Part shown: piece by piece, positions 38,293 to 47,340 of the stretch
Layout: the number at the start of each line of letters is the position of its first letter
Numbering within the stretch: the stretch's first letter is position 1
DNA from: Citrobacter amalonaticus
GTDB taxonomy: Bacteria > Pseudomonadota > Gammaproteobacteria > Enterobacterales > Enterobacteriaceae
DNA: 64,000 nt
Assembly (NCBI RefSeq): GCF_002918555.1
Contig: NZ_PQMB01000002.1
Location: forward strand, 783,169-847,168
Direction of reading: 5' to 3'
Made by a program: the position numbers and the translations under genes
Notes under the pieces: generated by a model
The model's database searches: none
Seen by the model: only the letters and a program-made list of their open reading frames with translations
What the model was told of the DNA's origin: nothing

Positions 38293-39558
38293 ATGGCCGT
38301 TACCACAGGCGTTATCGCCGACGATTTTACCGGCGCTACGGATATTGCAAGTTTTATGGTCGAGCGAGGCTGGCGGGTCGCGTTGTTACCCGGTATGCCC
38401 GACGTTACCCAGGCGTGGAACGAAGAGGTCGATGCCATTGTTATCTCCCTGAAAAGCCGCTCCCTGCCAGCAGAACAGGCCGTCGCCCAGTCTCTGCGTT
38501 GCGCTGAGTGGTTGAGAAACCGGGCGGGCGTCTCGCAGATCTACTTTAAATATTGCTCAACGTTTGATTCCACCCCCGCCGGTAATATTGGTCCGGTCAG
38601 CGATGCCCTGATGCAGGTGATGCAAGCCCCGCTGATCGTTCATTGCCCCGCGCTGCCGCAAAACGGGCGCACGGTGATTCACGGACATCTGTTTGTGAAT
38701 GGTGTGCTGCTGAACGAATCCGGCATGGAAAGACACCCGCTGAATCCGATGACCGATGCCAGTCTGCCACGTCTGCTGGCCGCGCAAACCCCGAACGCAG
38801 TTGGTTGTATCGATCTCAGCATCATTCGCCGCGGTGTGGAAGCAGTCACTCACGCGCTGAGCCGCAGCCAGAGCGAAGGGAAGCGCCACGTTATCGTCGA
38901 TACGTTGACCGAAGAGGATCTGGACATCCTCGCGCTGGCACTGCGCGACTCCCCTCTGCTGGCGGGCGGCTCCGGACTTGGCGGTGCGCTGGCGGGCAGT
39001 GCAGCTGCACATCTTTCTCACGCCCAACCGAACGCCTTTGCGCAACCGGCGAAAACCGTGGTGTTCTCCGGCAGCTGTTCAGTCATGAGCAATCGTCAGG
39101 TCATGCGTTATAAGGCGGAGGCGGCATCCTGCCAGCTCGACGTTGCCCGCTGCCTGGCGGATACCGATCGTTACACCGATGAGCTGGCGCTCTGGGCAAT
39201 GTCGCACGTCAACGACGCCCTCGCGCCGCTGATTTACGCCACCCAGCCGCCTGACGCGCTAAAACGCATTCAACAGGAGTATGGCGAGCAGCAAGCCAGC
39301 CGGGCGATTGAACACACCTTTGCCACGCTGACGACAAAACTCCAGGCCGCAGGCGTTAATGGCTTTATTGTCGCCGGTGGCGAGACATCCGGCACCGTCG
39401 TGGAATCATTGCAGCTGAAGCGTCTCAGCGTCGGCAGGGCCATCGCCCCTGGCGTTCCCTGGGTGTTTTCCGCAGAACCCCCGCTGGCCCTGGCGCTTAA
39501 ATCAGGCAATTTTGGTGATGAGACGTTCTTTTTTACTGCCCAGGAGTACGCATCATGA
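38293..39558 (+). CDS. otnK: 3-oxo-tetronate kinase (DUF1537)
   Basis: OtnK phosphorylates 3-oxo-tetronate to its 4-phosphate in L-threonate/D-erythronate-type catabolism. The 421-residue protein has the N-terminal VIADDFTGATDIA motif (residues 7-19), a KYCSTFDSTPAGNIGP substrate segment, and the C-terminal nucleotide-binding part with GGSGLGG and FIVAGGETSGTVVE. It matches the YgbK/OtnK branch. It starts the eight-gene operon and overlaps otnC by 4 bp. Confidence 0.92.
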   Translation: MAVTTGVIADDFTGATDIASFMVERGWRVALLPGMPDVTQAWNEEVDAIVISLKSRSLPAEQAVAQSLRCAEWLRNRAGVSQIYFKYCSTFDSTPAGNIGPVSDALMQVMQAPLIVHCPALPQNGRTVIHGHLFVNGVLLNESGMERHPLNPMTDASLPRLLAAQTPNAVGCIDLSIIRRGVEAVTHALSRSQSEGKRHVIVDTLTEEDLDILALALRDSPLLAGGSGLGGALAGSAAAHLSHAQPNAFAQPAKTVVFSGSCSVMSNRQVMRYKAEAASCQLDVARCLADTDRYTDELALWAMSHVNDALAPLIYATQPPDALKRIQQEYGEQQASRAIEHTFATLTTKLQAAGVNGFIVAGGETSGTVVESLQLKRLSVGRAIAPGVPWVFSAEPPLALALKSGNFGDETFFFTAQEYAS

Positions 39559-40199
39559 ATCCGGTGAGTGAACACCAACTCCGCGAACAACTGGTCCATT
39601 ATGGACACTCCCTGTTTATGCGCGGCTACAGCAGCGGAGGTTCTGGCAATCTCAGCGTCAAATTGCCGGACGGCGGCTATCTGGTTACCCCAACCAACTC
39701 TTGTCTGGGCGAGCTGGACGCCAGCACGCTGAGCCGACTGGATGCCAACGGGGTACATCTGAGCGGTGATAAACCGTCAAAAGAAGTGCCCATGCACCTG
39801 GCCTGGTATCGGCATCGTCCCACCTGCGGGGCAGTGGTTCATCTGCATTCACCGTGGCTGACCGCACTCTCCTGCCTGCCGTGTAACACGCCGGAGAATT
39901 GTCTGCCACCGTTGACGCCCTACTATGTAATGCGCGTCGGGCGGTTGCCTTTGCTCCCCTACTTCAAACCCGGACATGACGGCATTGCCAGCGCCCTGAG
40001 CGCCATTGCGGCCGACCATACGGCAGCGCTGCTGGCGAACCATGGCCCGGTAGTAAGTGGTCGCTCGCTGCGCGAAGCGGTGTTTAACGCTGAAGAACTG
40101 GAAGACAGCGCCCGCATCTGGCTGACCTTAAAACCGCTTGGCTACGTTCAGCTCACCGCTGAAGCCGTAGCTGAACTCGAACAATCCCGGCGAATGTGA
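39555..40199 (+). CDS. otnC: 3-oxo-tetronate 4-phosphate decarboxylase
   Basis: OtnC decarboxylates 3-oxo-tetronate 4-phosphate to dihydroxyacetone phosphate. The 214-residue product is a class II aldolase-type protein of the OtnC/YgbL group. Visible features are SSGGSGNLSVKLPDGGYLVTP, the metal-binding VVHLHSPW and LLANHGPV motifs. It overlaps otnK by 4 bp and ends 6 bp before the DeoR gene. Confidence 0.92.
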   Translation: MNPVSEHQLREQLVHYGHSLFMRGYSSGGSGNLSVKLPDGGYLVTPTNSCLGELDASTLSRLDANGVHLSGDKPSKEVPMHLAWYRHRPTCGAVVHLHSPWLTALSCLPCNTPENCLPPLTPYYVMRVGRLPLLPYFKPGHDGIASALSAIAADHTAALLANHGPVVSGRSLREAVFNAEELEDSARIWLTLKPLGYVQLTAEAVAELEQSRRM

Positions 40200-40205
40200 G
40201 GTGAG

Positions 40206-41015
40206 ATGATGATCCCCGAACAACGACGTGACTTTATCTACCGCTACGTGCATGAAAAAAACGTCGCTTCGTTTAACGAGCTGGCGGAGCTGATGAACGT
40301 TTCCCACATGACCGTGCGCCGCGACATTCAGCTACTGGAAGAAGAAGGCAGGGTTATCGCCATCAACGGCGGGGTGAAACTTAATAACCTGCTGAAATCC
40401 GAGCTGCCGTGGCGGGAAAAAGCGGAGCTGAATCATGAGGTGAAACGGAAAATGGGGCAGCTTGCCGCTATGCTGATTGAGCCGGGACAGACGCTCTATC
40501 TGGATGCGGGAACGTCGCTGTTTGAAGTGACGAAGGCGGTTGCCGCCAGCCGCTGCTTTAACCTGACCGTCGTGACCAACGATTTCTCGATTAGCCATTA
40601 TCTGATGGATATGCCGCATATCACCCTGTATCACACCGGTGGTCTGGTGGATCAGCGCAACCGCTCCTGTCTTGGGAAAAGTGCCGCCAGCTTTTTGCGC
40701 ACAATTAACATTGACGTGGCGTTTCTCAGTTCCTCCTCCTGGGATACGGAACGCGGGATGTCAACGCCAAGCGAAGGCAAAGCCTCGGTCAAAGAGGCGG
40801 TACTCACCGTTTCCCGCCGCCGGGTACTGGTCTGCGACAGCAGTAAATTCGGCAAGTACGGCATGTTCCATATCTGCGGGCTGGATCAGCTGACCGATAT
40901 TATTTCTGACAATCAGTTGCCCGATAGCGCTCAACAGACCATCGCCAGCCAGGGCGTTAAGCTCCATCTGGTCGAAAGCCGGGAGGGGATGCTCAATGCT
41001 GAAGTTAGCGGCTAA
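40206..41015 (+). CDS. DeoR-family regulator of the tetronate operon
   Basis: A 269-residue repressor-type protein close to E. coli YgbI. The helix-turn-helix spans about residues 20-45 (FNELAELMNVSHMTVRRDIQ), and a sugar-phosphate-isomerase-like effector domain follows (YLDAGTSLFEV and CDSSKFGKYG). It lies inside the operon it probably controls, and its 3' end overlaps otnI by 20 bp. A phosphorylated intermediate would be a typical inducer for this family. Confidence 0.9.
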   Translation: MMIPEQRRDFIYRYVHEKNVASFNELAELMNVSHMTVRRDIQLLEEEGRVIAINGGVKLNNLLKSELPWREKAELNHEVKRKMGQLAAMLIEPGQTLYLDAGTSLFEVTKAVAASRCFNLTVVTNDFSISHYLMDMPHITLYHTGGLVDQRNRSCLGKSAASFLRTINIDVAFLSSSSWDTERGMSTPSEGKASVKEAVLTVSRRRVLVCDSSKFGKYGMFHICGLDQLTDIISDNQLPDSAQQTIASQGVKLHLVESREGMLNAEVSG

Positions 41016-41772
41016 TCTTGACTGGTTATTTATCGAACGGCCTGTAGCGGCGCGTTTTGCTGCCGCCAAAGAGGCGGGCTTTCACGGCGTTGAGGGTTTG
41101 TTTCTCTGGCAACACCCGCTGACGCAGCTGCAAGCCGCACAGCAGAAATACGCCCTGCCGGTGGTGCTGATGAACGCCCCGGCCGGAAACTGGCAGCAGG
41201 GCGAACGCGGACTGGCAGGGTTACCTGGGTGTGAAGAGGCGTTTCGTCGTTCTCTGGCGGTCGCCCGCGACTATGCAACCGGCCTGAACTGCCGTCAGGT
41301 TCACGTTATGGCGGGTCTGCGTTGCGAAGCGCTATCCCTGCCCGCCCAACACAGCCTGCTGGCGGATCGTCTGCGCCTCGCCTGTGATGTGATGGCTGAT
41401 GCCGGAATTGATGTGCTGGTTGAACCGTTAAATCCGGAAGATATGCCTGGTTATCTTATTGACAGTTTTCCGCTGGCCGAATCCATTATCCGCAAAGTCG
41501 GCAGAAAAAATATCGGTTTACAGTTTGATATTTATCACTGTCAGAAAATACACGGTAACGTGGCGAACAATATTGAACGCTATTTCCCGATCATTAAACA
41601 TTTTCAGATTGCTTCTGTGCCAGGTCGCCATGAACCCGGTACGGGTGAATTAAATGAAACATGGCTTTTCGACTTAATTAATAAAATGAACTACCAGGGG
41701 TGGATGGGATGTGAATATAAACCGTCAACACCCGGACCTGAATCGTTACGTTGGATAACGCCTTACTTATAA
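40996..41772 (+). CDS. otnI: 2-oxo-tetronate isomerase-like protein (hydroxypyruvate isomerase family)
   Basis: A 258-residue TIM-barrel isomerase of the Hyi/OtnI group, which interconverts 2-oxo- and 3-oxo-tetronate. It has LDWLFIERPVAARFAAAKEAGFHGVEGL at the start as the family expects (shown in part), VEPLNPEDMPGYL with the catalytic Glu, QFDIYHCQKIHGN and GCEYKPSTPG. It matches E. coli YgbM in length. Its start lies 20 bp inside the DeoR gene, in another frame. With OtnK and OtnC it completes the path from 2-oxo-tetronate to dihydroxyacetone phosphate. Confidence 0.9.
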   Translation: MLKLAANLDWLFIERPVAARFAAAKEAGFHGVEGLFLWQHPLTQLQAAQQKYALPVVLMNAPAGNWQQGERGLAGLPGCEEAFRRSLAVARDYATGLNCRQVHVMAGLRCEALSLPAQHSLLADRLRLACDVMADAGIDVLVEPLNPEDMPGYLIDSFPLAESIIRKVGRKNIGLQFDIYHCQKIHGNVANNIERYFPIIKHFQIASVPGRHEPGTGELNETWLFDLINKMNYQGWMGCEYKPSTPGPESLRWITPYL

Positions 41773-41808
41773 TTTTATTTATTCTGTACCGGAAAACCGG
41801 AGGAAAAC

Positions 41809-42621
41809 ATGTCAGATACTGTTATTATCTCGCTGGCACCCGTTGCCGCGGATTGCCCCAGAGTTATACCCGAAGAACTGGCACAGGAAATACTCGCCAG
41901 CGTGGAATATGGTGCGGCCATTGTTCATTTACACGTTCGCGATCAACAAGGACGCCTGACGCCAGATATCACCGATTTTCAGGCCACTATCGACAGCGTA
42001 ATGCGCCATTCCGACCTGATTATTCAGGCCTCTACCGGTGGTGTTTCGCCAATGACCATCGCCGAGCGCTGCGCGCCTCTGGACTGCCCCGGCGTGGAGA
42101 TGGCCTCACTGAACGTGGGCTCCGTCAACCTCGGCGATGCGGTTTATTTTAATCCCGCCCCCGATGTGGAATATTGTTCAAGGCAAATTACCCAGCGCAA
42201 TATCATTCCGGAATTTGAAGTCTTTGAGATCGGTATGATCAATAACATTCTCACCCTGGAAGAGAAGATCCCGTTCCAAAAACCAATGCTGTTTAATATT
42301 GTACTGGGACATCGTGGAAGTACCCCGGCGACGATCGATGCATTAATTGCCTTGCGCAGTATGATCCCCCGCGATGCATTATGGGGAATTACCCATTTTG
42401 GCAGAAAAAACTTCGATATTATTGCTGCCGCCGTCGCAATGGGTGCCAGTGAAGTGCGTATTGGTTTTGAAGACAGCTATTATTTAAGTGCTGAAGAAAA
42501 GGCGCAACATAATTATCAGCAGGTTGCCAAACTTGCCACGCTTATTCGCAGCATGGACAAAAAAGTCGCCACACCGGAAATTGCACGACAAATATTAGCC
42601 ATTCCACCACGGCAGCAATAA
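41809..42621 (+). CDS. Beta-keto acid cleavage enzyme (BKACE, DUF849)
   Basis: BKACE enzymes condense a beta-keto acid with acetyl-CoA to give acetoacetate and a new acyl-CoA; 3-keto-5-aminohexanoate cleavage enzyme is the archetype. This 270-residue TIM barrel has zinc ligands His40 and His42 (HLHVRD) and Glu221 (RIGFED), ASTGG at 74-78 and LGHRGSTPAT. The N-terminal APVAAD differs from the more usual AP(T)GA. No CoA-pathway genes lie beside it, so its keto acid is unknown; it sits in a tetronate operon, 36 bp after otnI. Confidence 0.85.
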   Translation: MSDTVIISLAPVAADCPRVIPEELAQEILASVEYGAAIVHLHVRDQQGRLTPDITDFQATIDSVMRHSDLIIQASTGGVSPMTIAERCAPLDCPGVEMASLNVGSVNLGDAVYFNPAPDVEYCSRQITQRNIIPEFEVFEIGMINNILTLEEKIPFQKPMLFNIVLGHRGSTPATIDALIALRSMIPRDALWGITHFGRKNFDIIAAAVAMGASEVRIGFEDSYYLSAEEKAQHNYQQVAKLATLIRSMDKKVATPEIARQILAIPPRQQ

Positions 42622-42640
42622 CGCAAGAAAGGACATTTCA

Positions 42641-43987
42641 ATGACTATGACCACCGTTATTCATAAAACCGGGCTGGGCATCTGCATCGCCGGTGGCGCA
42701 CTGGCAGCCACAGGGGCACTCATGCAGTCCGCCGCGCTCTGGCAACCCGGGCTGGTGATGCTCACCGCAGGCTTTGCGGCAGGGGCAGGTTACTGGCCAG
42801 GATTACGCAGCTACCAGTTCACTCTGTGGATCATCGCAGGCTTCGTCGCCGCCATGACCTGGTCCACGGATCTGATTGTCTGGGGCGGCTTCAATATCAC
42901 CCACAAATGGATCGTATTTTTAGTGATCCAGGCCACGATGTTCAGCATGGGTACCAAGCTGACGATCCAGGACTTTATTGACGTCGCCAAAATGCCCTGG
43001 GCGGTGTTTATTGGCACCTTCTGCCACTTCGTCATCATGCCCCTGCTCGGCCTGAGCATTACGCTTATCTTTAACTTTCCGCCTGAGGTGGCGGTCGGGA
43101 TTCTGCTGATTGGCGCCTGCCCAAGCGGACTCTCCTCTACCGTCATGGTCTATATCGCGAACGCCAACCTGGCGCTGGCGGTTTCCATCGCTGCCGTCTC
43201 AACGCTGGCAGCCACGGTGATGACCCCGCTGTGGGTCAATTTGCTGGCAGGTTCGATGATCGATATTCAGCTCACGGCAATGGTGATGGATGTGGTGAAA
43301 ATTGTGCTGATCCCTATCGGGGCCGCCATTTTACACGACTACCTGAAAACCTACGCCGGCATCCGTGGACGTCGCACAGTACAAACCCTGGCGGGGATCG
43401 GCGCAGTCTGGCTGGTGTATATGATCGCCGGAGGCTGGGAGGCACTCTTTGGCAGCGCCAGCGCTGAAGCGCAGATGTACGCCGTCGTGCTGAACTTTGT
43501 TGCCGGTGGTCTGGTCTGGGCGCTGTTCTACAACTGGCTGTATGGCCGCGTTGCGGGCGTCAAGAAGATCATGCCGACGATCTCAATGATGGGGATTATT
43601 TTCTTCACCACGACCGCAGCCGCAGCCGGACGCGACAACCTGGTGCAGGTCGGCTTCCTGCTCTGCTTCGCCATGCTGATGCATAACCTCGGCGGCTTCC
43701 TGATTGGCTATCTGATGAGCCGCTGGATCTTCCGCATGGACGTGCAATCGGCACGCACGGTGGCCTTTGAGGTTGGTTTGCAAAATGGCGGAATGGCCTC
43801 CGGCCTTGCCGCCGCGATGGGCAAACTGGCGACGGTTGGTCTCGCCTCTGCGGTCATGACGCCGCTTGGCAACGTGAGCGGCTCGCTGCTGGCAAACTAC
43901 TGGCGCAAGAAGGATGCCAGACACGCTCAGGCTATTGCCGCAAAAGCTCCTGTTCAGCCCACTTCCGAACATCTTTCAAAAGGATAA
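42641..43987 (+). CDS. BASS-family (bile acid:sodium symporter-like) transporter
   Basis: A 448-residue inner-membrane transporter with ten or more helices. The core resembles the BASS family: GACPSGLSSTVMVYIANANLAL and SIAAVSTLAATVMTPL around residues 165-200, and EVGLQNGGMASGLAAAM near 385-400. The N-terminus is about 90 residues longer than standard members and adds three or so helices. A AAAGGA site lies 7 nt before ATG 42641. It probably imports the operon's organic acid substrate. E. coli ygbN, at this place in the ygb cluster, encodes an unrelated permease. Confidence 0.82.
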   Translation: MTMTTVIHKTGLGICIAGGALAATGALMQSAALWQPGLVMLTAGFAAGAGYWPGLRSYQFTLWIIAGFVAAMTWSTDLIVWGGFNITHKWIVFLVIQATMFSMGTKLTIQDFIDVAKMPWAVFIGTFCHFVIMPLLGLSITLIFNFPPEVAVGILLIGACPSGLSSTVMVYIANANLALAVSIAAVSTLAATVMTPLWVNLLAGSMIDIQLTAMVMDVVKIVLIPIGAAILHDYLKTYAGIRGRRTVQTLAGIGAVWLVYMIAGGWEALFGSASAEAQMYAVVLNFVAGGLVWALFYNWLYGRVAGVKKIMPTISMMGIIFFTTTAAAAGRDNLVQVGFLLCFAMLMHNLGGFLIGYLMSRWIFRMDVQSARTVAFEVGLQNGGMASGLAAAMGKLATVGLASAVMTPLGNVSGSLLANYWRKKDARHAQAIAAKAPVQPTSEHLSKG

Positions 43988-43993
43988 TAAACG

Positions 43994-44413
43994 ATGACAA
44001 CTTTAACCCTGGAGCAGGCCAGCCGCGCCGTAGAAAATGCGCTCAGCCTCGCCGCTACCCACTATAACCAACGTCCGTTAAGCGTCGCGGTGTGCGATGC
44101 CAGCGGTGAACTCCTGAGCTTCGCCCGGATGGATAACGCCAGGCTGTTAACCATTGAACTGACCCAGCGCAAAGCACGCACCAGCAGTCGCCTGGGCTGC
44201 ACCACTCAGGCATTTTTGCAGCGCCTGCAAAAAGAGCAGCTGGATATCAGCTACTTTGCCGACGCTCGCTTCACGGCCCTGCCTGGCGGTATTCCGATTA
44301 TCCATGAAGGAAAATGCCTGGGTGCCGTCGCGGTAGGCGGTTTGTCGGCACAGGAAGATCACGACGCGGCACAAACTGTCGCAGAAAGTTTGCTTAAGGA
44401 GATTGCACAATGA
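43994..44413 (+). CDS. GlcG/HbpS-like (DUF336) protein
   Basis: A 139-residue protein of the GlcG/HbpS/PduO-C family (DUF336), which may bind haem, corrinoid or small ligands; its true role is unknown in most contexts. It shows the signature VAVCDASGELLSFARMDNAR and ALPGGIPI with a GAVAVGGLSAQEDH end. It lies 6 bp after the transporter and overlaps the racemase-like gene by 4 bp. Confidence 0.85.
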   Translation: MTTLTLEQASRAVENALSLAATHYNQRPLSVAVCDASGELLSFARMDNARLLTIELTQRKARTSSRLGCTTQAFLQRLQKEQLDISYFADARFTALPGGIPIIHEGKCLGAVAVGGLSAQEDHDAAQTVAESLLKEIAQ

Positions 44414-45066
44414 AAAAGGTCGCTATGCTGCACACCAGTTCCGCCACGCTCGCCATGATGCAGCAGTTGATTGCCGACATCATGCCGGAAGTCGAGGTGA
44501 TGCACCTGATTGAAGAGTCGATGATCAAGCAGGTAATGAAGGCCGGAGGGGTAACCCCGAATATTGCTGCCCGCATCGCTGACTATGTCCATATTGCGGA
44601 AAAAGCGGACTGCGATATCTTCATTACCGCCTGCTCATCAATTGGTACCGCAGTTGAACAGTGTCAGTTTATGACCCCGCTACAGCTGGCACGTATTGAT
44701 TGCGCAATGGTTGAAGAGGCGATTGGAAAAGGCGAACGCATTGCCGTTCTGGCAACCGTCGCGACTACGCTGAAGCCGACGCTGGATTATGTACAGCGTC
44801 AGGTTCAGGAAAGCGGTAAGCCGCGCACAATCACGCCAGTATTAATGGAAGATGCCTTCCACGCGCTGCTGGCGGGAGATACGGCCACCCACGATCGCAT
44901 CGTCAGCGAGGGGCTACAGAACGCATTCACCCAGGCAGATGTAATTATGCTGGCGCAGGCATCAATGGCCAGGGTGCTGCAACAGCTCCCCACCCCACCC
45001 GTTCCGGTGATGACCTCGCCAGAAAGCGGCATCCGCTGGCTGAAGACGCTGGCTATGGCCGGGTAA
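44410..45066 (+). CDS. Asp/Glu/hydantoin racemase superfamily protein
   Basis: A 218-residue protein of the Asp/Glu racemase fold. The first active-site Cys is present at Cys75 (TACSSIGT), but where racemases place their second Cys the sequence reads MLAQASM (180-186), so a two-base racemase mechanism looks unlikely. A decarboxylase, isomerase or ligand-binding role, as in other one-Cys members, is possible. It is the last gene of the tetronate-type operon and faces sucD. Confidence 0.78.
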   Translation: MKKVAMLHTSSATLAMMQQLIADIMPEVEVMHLIEESMIKQVMKAGGVTPNIAARIADYVHIAEKADCDIFITACSSIGTAVEQCQFMTPLQLARIDCAMVEEAIGKGERIAVLATVATTLKPTLDYVQRQVQESGKPRTITPVLMEDAFHALLAGDTATHDRIVSEGLQNAFTQADVIMLAQASMARVLQQLPTPPVPVMTSPESGIRWLKTLAMAG

Positions 45067-45080
45067 CGTCGTCGGGCAGG

Positions 45081-45108
45081 CAAAAAAAAAGGCCATCATC
45101 TGATGGCC
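45081..45108 (-). terminator. Terminator of the sdh-suc operon
   Basis: On the minus strand GGCCATCA-GA-TGATGGCC is followed by nine T, 81 bp after the sucD stop. On the plus strand the hairpin is followed by no T-run, so it would not efficiently stop the otn operon. Confidence 0.88.
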
Positions 45109-45188
45109 AACCATGTCGAAACCGGACCCGTCCTCTCCCCTTCATCACGGGTAAATGAAGGGGATGGATCGTGTTATTGTTGTTGCTA
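45081..45188 (-). ncRNA. sdhX: Candidate SdhX, 3' UTR-derived small RNA
   Basis: In E. coli the sRNA SdhX (RybD) is processed from the 3' UTR of sdhCDAB-sucABCD, down to its terminator. Here the matching 3' UTR is about 108 nt. It contains a hairpin (CCCCTTCAT / ATGAAGGGG, 45137-45162) and the strong terminator. The processing sites cannot be seen from sequence, so the borders given are the whole UTR. Confidence 0.5.
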
Positions 45189-46058
45189 TTATTTAATAAC
45201 TGCCTGTAGCGCTTCGCCGATATCCGCCAGGCTGCGGACGGTTTTCACGCCTGCTGCTTCCAGCGCTGCGAATTTCTCATCCGCCGTCCCTTTACCGCCA
45301 GCGATAATCGCGCCTGCGTGACCCATACGCTTACCTTTCGGCGCAGTCACACCCGCGATGTAACCGACAACCGGCTTGGTCACGTGATCTTTGATATACG
45401 CAGCCGCTTCTTCTTCCGCGCTGCCGCCGATCTCCCCGATCATGACAATCGCTTCAGTCTGCGGATCTTCCTGGAACAGCTTCAGGATATCGATAAAGTT
45501 TGAGCCAGGGATCGGATCCCCGCCGATACCCACACAGGTGGACTGGCCGAAACCGTAGTCGGTGGTCTGCTTAACCGCTTCATAGGTCAGCGTACCGGAA
45601 CGGGAGACGATACCCACTTTGCCCGGTTTGTGAATGTGCCCCGGCATGATGCCGATTTTGCATTCGCCTGGGGTGATCACACCCGGACAGTTCGGGCCAA
45701 TCATGCGCACGCCGGCTTCATCCAGCTTCACCTTCACCGTCAGCATATCCAGCGTCGGGATGCCTTCGGTGATGGTGATGATCAGTTTGATGCCTGCGTC
45801 GATCGCTTCCAGGATAGAGTCTTTGCAGAACGGAGCCGGTACGTAGATAACGCTGGCGGTTGCGCCAGTCGCGTCTACCGCTTCACGCACGGTGTTGAAC
45901 ACCGGCAGACCAAGATGCGTGGTGCCGCCTTTGCCTGGCGTTACGCCGCCAACCATCTGCGTACCGTAGGCAATGGCCTGTTCAGAGTGGAAAGTCCCCT
46001 GGCTACCGGTAAAGCCCTGACAGATAACCTTGGTATTTTTATCGATTAAAACAGACAT
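45189..46058 (-). CDS. sucD: Succinyl-CoA synthetase, alpha subunit
   Basis: The alpha subunit of succinate-CoA ligase, which makes ATP from succinyl-CoA in the TCA cycle. The 289 residues equal E. coli SucD. It has the CoA-binding [14 protein letters not shown] segment, and the phosphohistidine loop [14 protein letters not shown]. It shares its first base region with the sucC stop (46058), so the two are translationally coupled. It is the last gene of the eight-gene sdh-suc operon. Confidence 0.98.
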   Translation of the reverse strand: MSVLIDKNTKVICQGFTGSQGTFHSEQAIAYGTQMVGGVTPGKGGTTHLGLPVFNTVREAVDATGATASVIYVPAPFCKDSILEAIDAGIKLIITITEGIPTLDMLTVKVKLDEAGVRMIGPNCPGVITPGECKIGIMPGHIHKPGKVGIVSRSGTLTYEAVKQTTDYGFGQSTCVGIGGDPIPGSNFIDILKLFQEDPQTEAIVMIGEIGGSAEEEAAAYIKDHVTKPVVGYIAGVTAPKGKRMGHAGAIIAGGKGTADEKFAALEAAGVKTVRSLADIGEALQAVIK

Positions 46059-47224
46059 TATTTCCCCTCCACTGCGGCAACAACCTGCTGAGCTGCATCC
46101 GTCAGACTTTTCGCTGCAATAATATTCAGGCCGCTGTCAGCCAGTTTCTTCGCGCCGAGTTCGGCGTTGTTGCCTTCCAGACGAACGACAACCGGAACGT
46201 TAACACCCACCTCTTCTACCGCACCGATGATGCCGTCAGCGATCAGGTCGCAACGTACGATGCCGCCAAAGATGTTAACCAGAACCGCTTTCACGTTGTC
46301 ATCAGAGAGGATAATTTTGAACGCTTCGGTTACGCGCTCTTTAGTCGCGCCGCCGCCCACGTCGAGGAAGTTAGCCGGTTCGCCGCCGTGCAGCTTAACG
46401 ATATCCATCGTCCCCATCGCCAGGCCTGCGCCGTTAACCATGCAGCCGATGTTGCCGTCCAGTGCGACATAGTTCAGTTCCCACTGTGCCGCCTGCGCTT
46501 CACGCGGATCTTCCTGAGACTGATCGCGCATTTCACGCAGATCCGGCTGGCGGAACAGGGCGTTGCCGTCAGCGCCCAGCTTACCGTCGAGGCAGATCAG
46601 ATCGCCCTGTCTGGTGATAACCAATGGGTTGATTTCGATCAGCGCCAGATCGCGCTCCAGGAAAATAGTCGCCAGGCCCATGAAGATTTTGGTGAACTGC
46701 TGAACCAGTTTACCTTCCAGACCCAGTTTGAACGCCAGCTCGCGTCCCTGATACGGCATCGGGCCGGTCAGCGGATCGAGCGCCACTTTGTGGATCAGGT
46801 GTGGGGTTTCTTCCGCCACTTTTTCAATTTCAACGCCGCCTTCAGTAGAGGCCATAAAGACCACGCGGCGGGAACTACGGTCAACAACCGCGCCGAGATA
46901 CAGCTCTTTGCCGATATCGGTCGCTGCTTCAACCAGAATCTGGTTTACCGGTTGGCCATTGGCGTCTGTTTGATAGGTCACCAGACGTTTGCCCAGCCAG
47001 TTTTCAGCAAAGGCGCGAATTTCTTCTTTGCTGTTTACTACCTTCACACCGCCCGCTTTACCACGGCCACCAGCGTGAACCTGACATTTCACTACCCACG
47101 GGCCGGCACCGATTTTAGATGCGGCTTCTTCGGCTTCACGCGGAGTAGTACAGGCATAACCCACCGGCGCCGGTAAGCCATAGCGGGCAAAAAGTTGTTT
47201 TGCCTGATATTCATGTAAGTTCAT
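46058..47224 (-). CDS. sucC: Succinyl-CoA synthetase, beta subunit
   Basis: The nucleotide-binding beta subunit of succinyl-CoA synthetase. The 388 residues equal E. coli SucC. The ATP-grasp part begins [17 protein letters not shown] and includes [17 protein letters not shown]; the C-terminal part has [13 protein letters not shown] and [11 protein letters not shown]. It is 116 bp downstream of sucB, with a REP element between them. Confidence 0.98.
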   Translation of the reverse strand: MNLHEYQAKQLFARYGLPAPVGYACTTPREAEEAASKIGAGPWVVKCQVHAGGRGKAGGVKVVNSKEEIRAFAENWLGKRLVTYQTDANGQPVNQILVEAATDIGKELYLGAVVDRSSRRVVFMASTEGGVEIEKVAEETPHLIHKVALDPLTGPMPYQGRELAFKLGLEGKLVQQFTKIFMGLATIFLERDLALIEINPLVITRQGDLICLDGKLGADGNALFRQPDLREMRDQSQEDPREAQAAQWELNYVALDGNIGCMVNGAGLAMGTMDIVKLHGGEPANFLDVGGGATKERVTEAFKIILSDDNVKAVLVNIFGGIVRCDLIADGIIGAVEEVGVNVPVVVRLEGNNAELGAKKLADSGLNIIAAKSLTDAAQQVVAAVEGK

Positions 47225-47285
47225 GTGTTCTGTCCATCCTTCAGGTAATCGTTATCTTTAAACCTGTAGACCGGCGCGGTATTTG

Positions 47286-47317
47286 TGCCGGATGGCGCTA
47301 CGCTTATCCGGCCTACA
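47286..47317. repeat. REP element between sucB and sucC
   Basis: TGCCGGATGGCGCTACGC-TTATCCGGCCTACAG is a single REP palindrome inside the operon. Such intra-operon REPs can shield upstream mRNA from 3' exonucleases. Confidence 0.88.
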
Positions 47318-47340
47318 GGGCAGGTGACGCTTAAAAGTTA

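Noticed and set aside
22683-45188. Accessory block as an integrative island with its own mobility genes
   Set aside because: No integrase, transposase or direct-repeat borders were found; only small ERIC-like and other palindromic repeats are present.
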